This document shows positions 42,380 through 55,100 of a DNA stretch of 64,000 nt, piece after piece. Made by a program: the position numbers and the translations under genes. Source of the stretch: Asterella californica (Eukaryota > Streptophyta > Marchantiopsida > Marchantiales > Aytoniaceae); contig JAYKYS010000009.1 in assembly GCA_036924285.1 (NCBI GenBank), positions 1,922,001 through 1,986,000 on the forward strand, given 5' to 3'. The number at the start of each line of letters is the position of its first letter. The first letter of the stretch is position 1. Under the pieces are notes generated by a model. It ran no database searches, was not told the origin of the DNA, and saw only the letters and a list, made by a program, of their open reading frames with translations.

Positions 42380-45199
42380 GTCACTATATTTGTAGGAACG
42401 TTAAAAGATTGACGGGCCACTAGCCAAATCGATTCGTATACCTGGTCCCTTCAAGGTACCCAAATCCTTCATACTGAAGGCAAAACAATTCATGTAGCTC
42501 TTCAAGAATCTTTGAACTCTTCGTCTCTCCTCTCTTACAAGCTTGGGTCAAATCTCCGGCTCTCAAGTATCTACTGTCACCATGCTAGAGGTAGAAGACG
42601 AAGTCGTTGACTGCTATCTTGCAGTCTTTGGAGCAGTTTCCTTCTGCTCACCATCAACAACCTCCATCGTCACTATACAATAAACTTCTACAGTCCTAGC
42701 TGCAAGCTCCACATTATCTCCTACGACATCCCATGATTGATGTCCAAGGATGATGAACTCCACACGTCTCGTCCCTAGTCTTTGTCTCCACCAACTCGGT
42801 AGGCAAAGAGCTTAGAAATCTCCGAGCAATAACACCCGTCGGTCACATCCGACGCTGCTAAGTCAATCCAAGGCTAACAAATCACGTCAAGCAGTTCAAG
42901 TCCATTGTTTGATCCAACACCTGACGACATGAAGCCTCTGACATCGAAGTTGCTGCCGTCATACCCGTAGAGAAACCCATCGCTCGCTCTCTCTCATCGA
43001 CATTGGACTCCACCAACTGTTGTAACCGAACATCCTACACAAGCCCAAGTCTTCTATCTCTGTAAGCATGTGACGTTGGAAAGCTCACCAAAGTGAGCAA
43101 CGCTGTCATGGACCATCTCACTAGGTTCACCACTACCATGAATGACTTATCAACGACTCTCACTACTTGAGATCGTCGCCTTGCATCCAAGACTGTGAAG
43201 TGCACTGATCGTCTCACTACATCTTGTGCTCGCTTGAGCACCTCCCTCGATAACAAGTTCGCCCACCACAACTGTGGACGATGTGCACGAGATCTCACTC
43301 TTGCTGCATCTAACAACACTGCCGGTCTGACCCAGGACCGCACCTGGTGCACACTCATCATCATTTGTGTACGAGCATCACTCAACAAAGGAATGTTCTC
43401 CAAGATGTACGTTGGAGAATCCATCTGATGCATCTGGAGATGTCGTAAGATCCGTAACATCTCCTAGAACATCCTAGATCGCGAGTCATGTGAACCCTGA
43501 CCTCTCCCAACACGCGTGTGACCTTAACATGACCACTCGGCTATCATCAAGTGAATGGTGTCAACAAACGTGAGATCCTACGCCCCTAGCAGCGAAAAAT
43601 TTGACGGTAATGCTTGCTGGTATCCTCTAACGGCTGATATGGACAACAACTCAAGATATATTTGCATCAAACGTACCACATGACGCAATGAGATGCGTCT
43701 CGCAACCTCATCTCTCTCCACATACAAGTATTACTGTACTTGTATGCCTGCTTGCAATACCGCAGCCAAACTTGTGCTGATCTCTCCAAATAGCTCCAGC
43801 ACACACACATCCTCCTTAGGACACTGCCATACAATGCGAGTCGTATCTAATGATGATAAGATCACAAGGTCAGTAACAAGAACAACCTGCTGTTCCTCTA
43901 CTGGCGGTACAAAGACTTCACGCCAAGCTTGCTGCAGCAATCGATTAGCATATTGCTGCAACTCTCCACTCAAACTCAAGAGTGGAACATCCAAGACAGA
44001 TGGTACTACCGTAGTCATGCTAGGCATGTCCATCATCTCCTCAAAGACCGGAGTATTATCCATATGGACATTGTCCTCTAACAACTCGTTCGGTCAAGTG
44101 ATGACCGAACTGAATCTTACAACGGTGCCATTGTCTCTGGTGTATACTCCATTGTCTCAACTCTAGCACTGAACCGCACTGGTAAGCGGCTCACTCATCT
44201 CTCACCGGACTGCCAACCTGATCTATAAGATGCTATCTCCGTCCAATAGTCAATCACGAACCTCATAGGGTATAACACAACACCTCCAACCAACACATCA
44301 TACGACTTCGCGGCCGTAACGATGGCCTTGGCTTTCACCATAGACTATATGTGGATGATATGATCAAACTCTCATCGTCAGCATCTCGCGTGTCATATGT
44401 AGAGTTGTACCTCCTGATTCCTTTAGAGATGTCTGTAGTTGGAATGGACATCTCTCCACCTCGGACTTCTTCAAACTCAAACCAATGCAAGCCGCATTCT
44501 CCAACATCAATGTTGGGCTCCAAAGTCCAACAAGACTTTATGCGTGATACACCTTCTCTGAAGGTGCCACCAAATAGAATATATCACTTATATTGTCCAA
44601 GAACACCACACCTAGTGCCAAACCATCATGGTCAATCGTCGGTCTAGCTGATAACTCATCTAACTTGGCAGTCGTCGCTTGCCAAGTACCACTGGTAGCT
44701 GTCATGATCCTCAACTTCAACACGTCTACCGTCTCTTACTGAACCACCTCAACACCAGAGGTAACTACATCCTCGCTCTCACTGAGCATGGCTGCCGATC
44801 GGAACACTGGATCAAGCTTACTCTCAATGTCTTCATATCGATGGCTAAAAATAGTGAGGCTTTATCATCTCCAACACGGCAACAACGATGACTCACAATT
44901 GGTCACGTCAAACCCACTCTATGCTCGCAGAGAATCCGGATTACACTCAACTAGACTATCTATCATAGCCAGGAGCTTGAAGGCTCAACTTGAAGAACTA
45001 TGGCATCCCAAGCCCTACCTACGAAGTATACCCTATCTCAAGAACCCGCCTAACGACACTAACGGCCCTACTGGTATTAGTCATTCCGTACTCGGCCAAC
45101 CTAGCTGAGGTGCTAAACTGACGTGACACTTGTGTCTTAGTTGTATGGTGCTCAAAGAAAGTTGGGTTGAAAAATAAAAATAAATTAGAACATGTGAAA

Positions 45200-46900
45200 T
45201 CTGAAATATACAATAAAGCTCGGGGGTGTCGTTCAATAATTGAGTATAATATGTGATATTTGCTATTATTTTGATCTTTATTACTTTGAAAAAATATTTT
45301 TTTCTAATTTATTAGCCTTTTATTGTTATTATTTTTTGATTTTTCAAACTTGTAATATAATGAATATTATAATTTTTGAAATTTTCAAGACCTTTATTCT
45401 TTATAATTTATGAATTTCAATCTATATTTTAACACATATAGGTCTTTTGAAAAGAATATTATTAAATTTTAGTAAATATAATAAACATCAAATAATGTTT
45501 GAGATGTTTTTTTTTTAGTATAAGTTCACATTTCTTAGTGCAATGAGCTGCAACGAGCTATCAAAGTATCATATACATAATATGAAGTTTAGATTGACTT
45601 CTCTAGTTGAACTCAACTTACTCTAAAAGCAACGTATATTTGAAAATTATACTCATATAAAATTAATCAAATATATCCAAAAGTATGATAACAAATATCA
45701 TATATACATAATTCATATACAAGTAATATAAGGCTTGCATAACATAATAATTTAAAATTTATAAACTAAACCATCTACTTTTTAGTTATTCTTTTCTAAA
45801 ATATATAAAATATAATAATTATTTGTAAGTAATTTATTACTTATATAAAAAGTATTAAAACCAAAATTTCATTTACTAATAATAATTAATAATATTATAA
45901 GAATCCATTTGTTTCATACTTTCATTCAGTCACACATGGTATAGTAATTAGATTCAATTGACCCCAGCAATAAAGGTGTCAAAATTAAGCAAAAATATGC
46001 TTGAAATATATGAAGGAGAAAAGCCATAATTTATAAGATGATAATTCATATAGAATCGTGGATCTATGACACCCGCTGAAGAGTTATGTGAATTCCTAAC
46101 TGACGTCATAACTACTCCGCGGTTTAAGAATATTCACAAAATATTTCAACTTTCACATCGTAATATAAATCTCGACAATATGTTATGCTCAATACCTTTC
46201 ACCTGTTTATAATCAAGCTTAATCAATCCACAAATTCACACGAGTTTCTCCCGAACCAAGTAAACTTTAGCTCAAATTCATTCATATATTATAATATCAG
46301 CAAATTCATATGCATCAACAAAACACTACTTAAAAAATATTTTAAAGAGTGTTTTTGTTACATATGTGAATGATATATACATCTCTTGAAATGCTTCAAT
46401 AATTGAACACAACTCTACTGGTCTTCTTCAAAACTACTAACCCATGAACTACTTTAAGAGAGTACAAACTTGATTATCAAGAAACAATTTCAACTTGTCA
46501 GTTCATACCTTGCAGATGCTACCTCTAGTCCTCAACTGAAATTGCAGAGTTTACCTCTAATCTTGGTAAGTGCACAAACTTGTGATGAGAGCAGTCCAAA
46601 CTTGGTTACCATTTTATTAATCAGGGATTATATTCTTGACCAGTACTATCTGTTATCATAAGATGCAACAGAATTTGAAGTTGAAGTACAAGACAACGAG
46701 TGCCTCTTGGCCATAGGTCTAGAAATAATCTCATTCTTCTTGGTGAATATATTCTTTGAACAAGTTCGTTTGTTTGATTAATTTTTGGAAGAAATTATGA
46801 ACGGTCACATTCTAGAACAACAAGTACTTCACCTATCTCAATGTTTGTGTTTGTTTATAGTTCTCGTGAAACTCCGCGTAATCACTTAGCGACAGTTCAT
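45200..46900. other. Extremely AT-rich spacer
   Basis: Dominated by A/T runs, with no domain-bearing ORF. The frames at 46185-46373 and 46470-46661 (+) are low-complexity. Confidence 0.5.
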
Positions 46901-47160
46901 GCCCCAATTCTTTGAAATATTAAAGTTTTTTTAGGTTGTATTTTCTTTCTGCGACCAATGTTTTCGCCCGCCTAGGGTCCCTTGGTGGTTTTTTTCCCCT
47001 GCCTCTTGGGGATGTTTGTTTTTTAAAAATGTTTCAAGAATAAAAGACATCGGTGAGCCTGTCCGCTTTATTTTCTCACGATGTGGAACAACCGTCCACG
47101 ATTTACACTGTTCGTTGCGTAAGCCAAAACTGAAGCTACCGTAAGGAGCTAGGCCAAACA

Positions 47161-47332
47161 CCTGTTACTAGAGGCTGTGAGTAGTATACACCACAACACT
47201 ATTACTAGTAAACACCAGAGATCTGTTACTACAGGCTGTGACTAGCATACACCACAGTCTTGTTACTGCACACTGTGACTAGTAAACACCGGAGACCTGC
47301 TACAACACGATGTGACTAGCAAACTCTAAGCT
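47161..47332. repeat. Degenerate ~37-bp tandem repeat
   Basis: Units resemble CTGTTACTACAGGCTGTGAC followed by TAGCATACACCACAG. Unit starts lie near 47162, 47222, 47259 and 47297, with a truncated unit near 47200. Confidence 0.65.
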
Positions 47333-47388
47333 GAGAAAACTGTTACCATATACTGTATAGTACCAGAAGCTGTTCGAAGAACAGCGAG

Positions 47389-48562
47389 TCAAACCTCTAT
47401 CGGAAAAGCGCGGTCGGAGCCCATGCTCCTTAAGAAAGCATCCGCCAAAGGAACAAAATCAGATAACTCGTCAATGTTCACAAGAGTTGCGGCGGGTTCA
47501 GTTGGTTCTTGCGGAGGTGTACCAAGTTTTTCTGCTGCCACTGGACTGCCTTGAGTGAAGTATCGATGATGACAGTTCAGACAGCGTCTAGTCATCCTCT
47601 GTCGTTACGTCGTGCGGTCTTACAAAGGAAGTCCAGAGAGCATCAAACCGACGTTTTTGAATGCCGCCATGCATTAACCACCTGGAGGAAGCACTGTATT
47701 TCTCAGACACAAGCATACTACGCAAACAGCGAGCAAGTGTGTTAGAAAGGGGATGTGAAGATTATACCGATTGAACTGTAACGCCTTGGGAAGAATATTC
47801 ATATATCCAAGCTCAACCCTGTTTTTCGTATCTGCAGCGCCCAGTAAAGTCAGCAGTTCCCGCCCATCATTCTTCATGGCCTCAGAGATGTTCTTGCTCG
47901 TTGCAGTGTGATGCCGTTCACTGTCATCCTTCAAACAATAGCCAATCATGCCAACAAAGGTATGTAGACCCTTGTTGGAAAGAACCTTGCCGCAAACTTC
48001 TCCACCAAGAGGTATACTTTTCTCCCAACCCAAAGCCTCAACTACACGTTTCTTGATGTCTGCAGCAGACTTCGCATACATGCAACAACACCTTGGAGAT
48101 GGAGGTGCAAAAGAGTACCCCCTCTCTACTGCGAATAAGCCGGAGAAACACTTACAATGCAGGAAATCAGACAAGAGAGTGAACAATTCCAAGTCTAAAT
48201 CTGCTCCTGTCCTACTGACAGTAACATAAGCCTCAATCGACGGCCTCTTGGCTCTTGCATGCCTCCGGAGCGACATCTTGCTCTTGCAAGTTAGAGAAAT
48301 GACGGCACATGTAACGGTTTTGTTGACCATCCAGACTTTCGCAGATACAAGATAGACCGTTGCTACGATACAAGCACTGGACAGTAGGCTTTAGAAAACC
48401 ATGGTCTCGGATGAAATAAGCCAGATAAGAAAACACACGGAACGTCTTATCTTGGAGATATAAGCAGAACTTATCTGAAGAGTATCCAAAGAAGCGATAA
48501 AGGCCGGCTAATGTCTGGAGTGGAGAGTCATGTACAAGACTGTAACGACCTATGTTACACAT
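47389..48562 (-). pseudogene. Decayed Replitron (HUH endonuclease transposon) protein
   Basis: Replitrons are plant and algal transposons thought to move by single-strand nicking with a Rep-like HUH nuclease. The N-terminal part (48562-48233) contains SLDGQQNRYMCRHFSNLQEQ. After a frame change, 48330-47674 continues with EAYVTVSRTGADLDLELFTLLSDFL, an ERG block, IKKRVVEALGWEK, LSNKGLHTFVGMIGYCLKD and LPKALQFNRY. YCLK (47926-47940) fits the YxxK nuclease tyrosine motif. The two-histidine HUH motif (LHLHLQ, 48093-48110) is present, but in another frame, between two compensating 1-nt shifts. Further C-terminal matches (FDALWTSFVRP, about 47650-47600) are also out of frame. The 47595-47389 frame may belong to the tail. 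The family call is from recalled motifs. Confidence 0.65.
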
Positions 48563-49083
48563 AGGAAGTTGGTCTATTAGTAAGGTATTTAGTTATAACT
48601 AAGTGTTGAGAATGTTTATTTGCTGCCAAAGTACTTTAAGGAGGTATCAAGTTAGTCATGACTAGCTAAAAGTTAGTTATGGGTAAACTTAGCTGTACTT
48701 TTGGCAGAATTCAGATATTTCCTAAAGAGTGAGCACTACTATCTTGTCATCTTGTCTAAAAGGTAGAAAGGAGATGGAAAGTATCCCTTATCTCCTTTTT
48801 AACTTGATATGAGTGATTGGATTAAAGTTGGGGACTTTGTGGGCATTAAAAACAAGAAGAGATTCCACATGTTTCCTTTTTAGTGGGTCCTAGTGTAGAG
48901 GGGGGTGGAAATCCGAGATTCCTTGAGAATATTCCAGAATCCATCCAGAATCCTTCTAGTTGTTGACTTTGAAGGAATAAGCCCATGTGAAAAGATAAAA
49001 AACCTATGTGATCAACGCTTTTACATTAAGTAATATCTTAGTAAAACCCGGTAAAAGTAGTTACGGCTGAGTTACCGGAGGGT
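48542..49083 (+). mobile_element. Probable solo or truncated LTR inserted at the 5' edge of the Replitron
   Basis: The sequence begins TGTAACGACCTATG, a common plant Ty3 LTR start, directly where Replitron-like coding sequence stops making sense. It has no ORF and ends where the next retroelement terminus (TGTAGTGACG, minus-strand end CACTACA) begins at 49084. A target duplication was not found, since the right-hand neighbour is another element. The alternative is that it belongs to the element on its right. Confidence 0.45.
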
Positions 49084-50690
49084 TGTAGTGACGAAGGATT
49101 TCTCCTTTTGCCCATTTAGTATACAAGATATCGTTCCCACAGAGGATTTGCACAAGTAACGCTGCTCTAAGTTCTAAGATATGTTCAAACACACAAACAC
49201 ACGGGTTTTGCCTAGAAATCCCGTCTTCTCACAAAATCACACAAAACAACACGTCTTCCAGACACGCCAAATGGTGCTCTGGACCCAAACATACAACTAC
49301 CAATTACAATATCATACAACTATTCACAGAGAAGCTCGGGAAGACGATCTTCCTGCTTCCAGGTTGCTTCTTCCGGTCTTCTCGATACCGTCTTCCTGAA
49401 GCGATTCTCGTCTTCTGGGGGTTCAACTCGTCTTCTCACACCTCCAGAAGGCTGTCCTGCTTCGCAGAAGTCGACTAGCAACGGTCGTTACACCTTATTC
49501 TCACACTCACATTCCAATGGGTTAGATAAATCACAGGGTGTATGCCCCCTGTAGCCTTCCCAAGCTTCTGCCTACGGAAGTTGTCTTCCTGCAGCACTAC
49601 AACGACATTCACCTTCACGGAAGCTCAATAGAAGTATCGGAAGCTCACTAGAAGAAGGTAAGAAGATGGGGAAGATGGGAGAAGATGGGAAGAAGAAGAA
49701 ATCCAAACAAGAGAAAACAAGATAAAAAGAGGCAATTAAGATTCCGACAGGCTTCTAGTCCGGATCCTGACTAACAAGCCATCCCTGCTTGTAATAGTTT
49801 GGGGAGGAAGACAACAAACATGAGTACTGTAGCATCGTTTTCTACTCGAGGATGTCGTCTTCTGTTGCGGGAAGAAGGCTTCTTTCTTCTTCACTTCGCT
49901 GCTCTGACTGCTCTGTCTTCTGGGATCACTTATCCAGAAGACCGTTCGTACGTAGATCCCAAGTGCTCTACTGAACGAGTCAAGCTACACTTCCACAACT
50001 GCTGACAGTCATCGCCACTCAAGAAGAACACTTCCCATGCACAATTGGGAGCGAATTCAGTGAACCCACCATCCAGAAGACATGGACAAAGCTGCTGCAC
50101 TCAAATCCACAATCTATTCCTCGAGAAGAAGTCACAATGGCATTGGGAAGCTCACTCCCTCTACTTCCTGCGTCTACTCCTCGACACACCAGCCTAGCTA
50201 ACAGGACTGCACGAGGATGCCGTTCCCTGTTCCTAGACTGTCCACTACCTCTATCTACATCTTCGAACCACTGCTGGTGCGAGTATGCAGACCCCTCCTG
50301 TATATTCCAAGACTATTCGTATGTTTCCAACAACGGGTGTAGTGCACTAAGACTGTCTCTGCTCTAATGTGTCTCGCCTGCTTGCCTGTAGAATCGGTGT
50401 GTATGTTCAGTTACTGCCGAATTCTACAGAACTGGCAGAGCTCTCAGAGAGCTTTTCTCCTACCCTGCTATCCTACTTAACCATCTGCCTCGAGAGTCAT
50501 GGGAGGCAACCACCAGGGAGAGAGAGAGAGGCGTTGACAAGAGGTTGTCACCTCACATGCATGCGGTCCCTCTTCCCAATTAGCCTTCCACTGTGTTACT
50601 CCTACGCTACCTATGCTGCCACATGGGGTCCTAACTATTTTTACATGGAAAACTGCCACCCTTAAGATAGCATGTCCGATCCTACTAAAT
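49084..50690 (-). mobile_element. 3' noncoding/LTR-like end of the gag-only element, second copy
   Basis: Counterpart of 541-2081 in opposite orientation, with the same landmarks: CTTAAGGGTGGCAG near 50665 (minus), a GAAGAC-rich centre and the CACTACA end at 49084. The ORFs here (50137-50665 +, for example) lie opposite ORFs in copy 1, but they are not preserved as protein. Confidence 0.6.
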
Positions 50691-50716
50691 CTGGAAGTGT
50701 CGATTGAGTTTGCTAA

Positions 50717-53059
50717 CTACTCTGATTGCTCGGTGGCAATCTCTACATGATCTGCTCCTACCGGAGCTACTACCTCGACTTCTGATGGGCTGGGAAGCCC
50801 TGCACTTACCTCGGGTACCACTGAGGTAGCTTCCCTCTCCTCGCTCTTCGCTGGCCTTGCTGTTTCTGCGGCTGCGTCTTCCTCGGCTTCGACTTCGGAA
50901 GACGGAATGGTCTTCTGGGAAGACGAGTCGAATGGTGCGTCTTCGGTCTTCTGAGGCACAGATGCAATACTAGGGACCATGGCGACCTCATGGGGATCCG
51001 GGGAAGTCGCTTCCTCCATGCGGAATACCTGGGAAGACGGCTCGTCTTCTTGTCTTCCAGAAGACATCATGTCTTCCGGGGCGTCTTCTGGAGTCTTCTC
51101 GTCTTCCAACGCTGTCACCACCAAGTGTACAGCGAGATCGAACTCCTCCTTCTCCATTCCGGATCCAGTCGAGGGTGCTGGGGCTTGGGAAGATGCGGTT
51201 GCAGGTGTCGGAAGTGAGGGAAGATCATAAAGTGTCTTCACTCCTTCTATCTGTCTATCCAGGTACCTGAACATGCTATCTCTGCATTCCTCCAACCTCG
51301 TCTTGGACCCGCTGTCCCATTCCCTAGCTAAGGTAAGTAACTTCTTACCCGCGGTGAAGTTGAACTTCTTCCGAAGCGCTTCTACCGACTGAGCTAGCAT
51401 CTTCTGCGCACGAGCCTCCGCTGCTTCCCTCTGCGTCTTCTCTGTTGCAGCTCGCGCTTCTGCGGCTTCTCGCCGCATCTTCCAAGTTGTCTGCTCTTCT
51501 GCGAGGGCAGTGATCTTCTCCCGTACTCGGAGAACTTCCTGATCACGCTGCTGTACTCGCGCCTGCAACTTTTGGTTGCTCTTCCGAAGTTGCATCGATT
51601 CCTTGGCAGAAGCGGCTGCTTCCGCCTTGTACCTGGCTGCAAGCTTCTCCGTGGTGCGGAGACTAGCTTCCAGAGACTCCGTCTTCTGTTGGCTGTCTTC
51701 CTGTCGCAGCAAGGTGCGCAGGCCGAATCCAGGTTGTAAGGGCTTCTCTTGTGCCATCGCTCTCCTTTCCAGCAACTCCATAGCGGGCTGGATCTCCTTC
51801 TGGAAGTAGGCACTGAACTCCTCCAGTCGTCTTCCTGCAGAAGACAAGTTCATCCCCACCACTCGCTCGATGGTGTCGACTTCGTCTTCCAGAGGCAAGG
51901 GAGCCTCTTCCACCACTACGGCCTTCATCTTCTGCACACGAGAAGAAGCTACTCTTCTCATCTTCCGGGGTGGAAGACTCTTCGTGGCAGGAGCAGCTCT
52001 CCTCTTTGCGCTTCCTCGCATCGCAGTAGGAGTACCCATCCATCCTTCGTCTTCTGGAGTCTTCGGAAGACTCCCAGGTGTTACAAAAGCTGTCTTCTGC
52101 TCCGATCGGGTATTCAGCAAGTCTTCCTCCGAGTCCGACTCCGATCCTGAATGGATGAGGGAGATGGGTGTCCTCGGTACACTTCTGTGACCCATCTTCC
52201 TCACTAGCGTGGCGTCTTCCGACCCACTAGACTCGTTTTCCCTCACCAGAAGCGTCTTCTGGTGAGAGCCGGGCCTCAACTGTGGCATCAGAGTGGGAGG
52301 GGGCGTTGTTGCTGTCTCTCGGTCATCGTCTTCCGAGGTCTCTTCCTTCACCTCCTGTCGCTCCGTTGGCCCATACACTGCCAGCTGATCTTCCCTAAGA
52401 TCCCTCATGGCTACATACAAGTAGCAGAAGAAGGGCGTCAGATGTCCTCCCGCCGGGATACCCAAGTATGCTAGCTCCGTCTGTACATAGTTGTGGATGT
52501 ACGCGCCCCAGTAGATTGGCACTCTGTCATCCCACACTGATTCCAGGAACTCCACGTCCTGATCTCCTAAGTACCTTGTCTTCTGCGCCTTTCCCTTGGG
52601 GAAAAGATGCAGAAACAACTTCGCCAGAAGTCGCTTCTTCGGCTCCCGGTAAGACTCTATCTTCCAACCGTTCCTCCCCTGCCTGTCTTCCACAAAAAGG
52701 CAGGTGGTACTCCCAGGTACATGCCATGAACTCACAATCCTAGGCAAGATCTTCTTCTCGTATCAATATCCTCGGTTCTCGGTCTCAGGCCTGTGAAACG
52801 CCTTACGCCACCAGTCTTCAATCCAGGAAGACGGTCTTCCCCGAGCTACTCCTGCCTTTGCAGGTACACGGTTACGTGGGGGTAACGCGACCCACACCTC
52901 CTCCAGAAGCCCTTGATCTGCGAGGTTCCAATCCCACAGGAAGAAGTCGAGACCCAACTCCTTGAGGAAAGGAGTGGCCTCGGCCAATTCTGCCGCTGGT
53001 AACACCAAGCCTCGCGGATGCATCGACATACCTGGAAGATTTGTTGCACTAAACCACAA
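50717..53059 (-). pseudogene. Gag-like protein of the gag-only element, one nonsense codon
   Basis: The frame from ATG 53059 to the stop at 50717 spans about 780 codons, with one TGA at 52763-52765. The right-hand copy has TGG (ENRGYWYEKK) at the same place, so this is a single G-to-A mutation. The N-terminus has an LPAAELAEATPFLKELGLDFF segment and a conserved-looking globular part (SSWHVPGSTTCLFVEDRQGR, VEFLESVWDDRVPIYWGAYI). A Ser/Glu/Asp-rich linker follows, and then a ~170-residue coiled coil (LRTTEKLAARYKAEAAASAK...EARAQKMLAQ) and an acidic ED-rich tail. There is no CCHC knuckle, protease or polymerase. Calling it gag rests on its position before the 3' terminus and next to pol modules; the fold is unassigned. 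Confidence 0.65.
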
Positions 53060-55041
53060 GCACCTACTATGAGCTGAAGGTTCAGTTCTTCTCGAGTGCC
53101 CACAGTCTAGCTTCCACTCTCAGAAGACGAAACTAGTCTTCCAGAAGACAGCTACTCCGTCTTCCGGGATTCTAACAGTGCTTCCTAGATAGCTCTCGTC
53201 TTCCGAGCTATATCTAAACAATCCTATCTAAGCAAGGCCTCGCATGGATTACCAAGAAGACAACCCACCTTGCATTACATCCTACTTCCTAACAGAAGAT
53301 ACAAGATATGCTAGAAGTAGAGTATATGAAAGGTTCAGAAGATGGTTGCGGGCTCCTACGGTGACAGTGACCTCTGGGAAGACTCCGGGACAGTTTCCGA
53401 TTCAATGTCTTTCTCGGAAGACTTCTCGAAGTCAGACTTCCCTTCACTGGTCTCACCTGTCTTTGTCTTCCTACACGCAATCTATCCTCACAACAGACTC
53501 AAGACACTGCACTCTGTTCTTCTGACTTCTCACCTCTCATACACACTCAGAAGAAGCTTGCTGCATGATGGGAAGACATGACCCTCGACCATTCTCTCCA
53601 GATTCTGCCAGCAAGACTTCTCACAACTCTCTTCTAAGTTCGGGAAGAAGAAGAAACGGCTGCTATGGATCGGACAGAAGAGACCCGAATGGACCCTCGC
53701 GTCTTCTCGCTCATTTTGCCACCTTCCAGTCTTCTAGTCTCTCTAGGAAGATGGGGAGTTGAGAAGCTTGGAAGACCGGGAGGCACAGGCCTAGTTCCCG
53801 ACTTCCAACTTCTCGAATTAACACAATAACTCACCACTCCACTCAGGATTCGTACCAAGCCTCTCCAAACACAAAAGTAAAGCAAATCCACTCTTGATAC
53901 GAATTGTGTTCAGTCGACTTCCGAAGATATCTTCCGAAGACAGTCAAGTTCAAGAAGGGTCTTCCGAAGATGTTCCCACCTTCCGAATCGTCTTTTGTTC
54001 CAAGTTTCGGGGATAGAGAGGTATGGGGGTAGGGAAATTGATAGTTGGGGTCTCCAATTTGAGGGCTAGGAGTAGGGAAGCTCGAATTGAGCTCGGGAAG
54101 AAGCAAGGAGATGTCTCGACAGAAATTGGGCAGCGCTTCCGCGCCCAATGTCTCAATAGAAAGAATGGGGGTGGGGTAATCGATCAGGCTGCTTGCACAC
54201 AATCAAGGAAGCGCGGGGAGTACCAAGAAAAGGCGAGAAGAAGTGGGAGGGGAAAAGAACAGGGGGAAGAACCTCTACAGTCTTCTTCGGCTCCCCGAGT
54301 TGCCTTCGACCTCCGCGCGCTTCTGGCTCTTGTCCTAGCTTCCAATGCGACTCCACACTACTGCGCCTGCTGTCAATTTCGGTCCACACCTCGATTCCAC
54401 CTCTGCTTCTACTCGCCACTCTTCACTGTCAACTTCTCGGAAGCTCCACAGAAACGCCTTCGCTTTTTCTGCTGTTTGTGCTCCCGCAATTCAATCTCAC
54501 CCTTCGCCTAGCTGCCAACTTACTCTCTCCTACCTCGATGTCTCACTTGATTCCTCTCTCAATGCTAGCTCGCGAAGCTCACTCTCTCAATCGATCTTCT
54601 TCAGGCGCGCTATGCTGCGGGAAGTTGGAAGGTGTCTAATGTGCTTCCTCACGCATCTTCCCCACAGATTAGGGGTTCTCGTCCTTGGTGTCTTCCTGAC
54701 CTACCTACCTATTCGGTGCGCTCCAGTAGGTACAGCTACTGTCTTACCCGAAAACTCGTGGTTGATCCTTTGCGGTCGCTGTCTTCTGGAAGATAGGTGT
54801 CTTCCGCCGTCTTCCCATCTTCCGCCGTCTTCTCATCTTCTGAAGACGCAACTGAGAAGATGATCTTCCGAAGACGGTCGTCTTCTGAAGAAGTCAACTT
54901 CTTATTAAAAACAGCTCTTAAGATCATCTTCCTGTTAAGGAAGACGTAACCTTAAGTAACAACGCTTCTTCAGTTATACAAACAAGTCATTATCCTTAAA
55001 AATTTCAAAAATTCGTGCATCGTGTAATTTCTGGACACCAC
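51926..55041 (-). repeat. Left arm of a large inverted repeat (leader plus gag)
   Basis: Reverse-complementary to 60049-63179 over about 3.1 kb with only scattered differences (estimated 98-99% identical by eye). Examples are one TGG/TGA change and a CCGGG/CCCGGG indel near 53385. It comprises a ~1.9-kb noncoding leader/LTR-like part (53.1-55.04 kb) and the gag 5' half. The outer boundary 55041 begins TGTGGTGTCC, which looks like an LTR start preceded on the minus strand by the purine-rich AAGGATGGGCG. Confidence 0.85.
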
Positions 55042-55100
55042 ATACGCCCATCCTTACATGTTTGCGTCCCCGCAAACATCAGTGGTTCCTGCACTTCTGT

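Larger units (their letters stand above)
40430..45110 (-). mobile_element. Heavily decayed Ty3/gypsy element
   Basis: On the minus strand the order from high to low coordinates is unclear gag region (43.0-44.9 kb), RT (42379-41808), RNase H tail (about 41780-41690), integrase zinc domain (about 41190-41010) and integrase core (40995-40768). This is the Ty3/gypsy order. Frames are broken by many stops; several need only CGA-to-TGA or TGG-to-TGA changes (for example in the integrase zinc domain near 41060 and 41120). ORFs in 42.4-45.1 kb carry no firm domain. LTRs were not identified. Confidence 0.75.

Noticed and set aside
43035..43460. Arg/Val-rich minus ORF as a separate protein
   Set aside because: It lies within the decayed gypsy element. 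The low-complexity Arg/Val bias suggests a wrong frame of degenerate gag sequence.
53244..54863. ORFs at 53244-53581, 54023-54511, 54193-54639 and 54345-54863, mirrored at 60227-61847, as conserved genes
   Set aside because: The mirror copies are part of the 98-99% identical inverted repeat, so similarity is no evidence of coding. The frames overlap one another, lack domains, and lie antisense to the leader.
54736..54927. A 63-codon minus ORF rich in SEDEKTAEDGK, duplicated at 60163-60354
   Set aside because: It is translation of GAAGAC-rich repeats at the LTR-like start and has no independent support.
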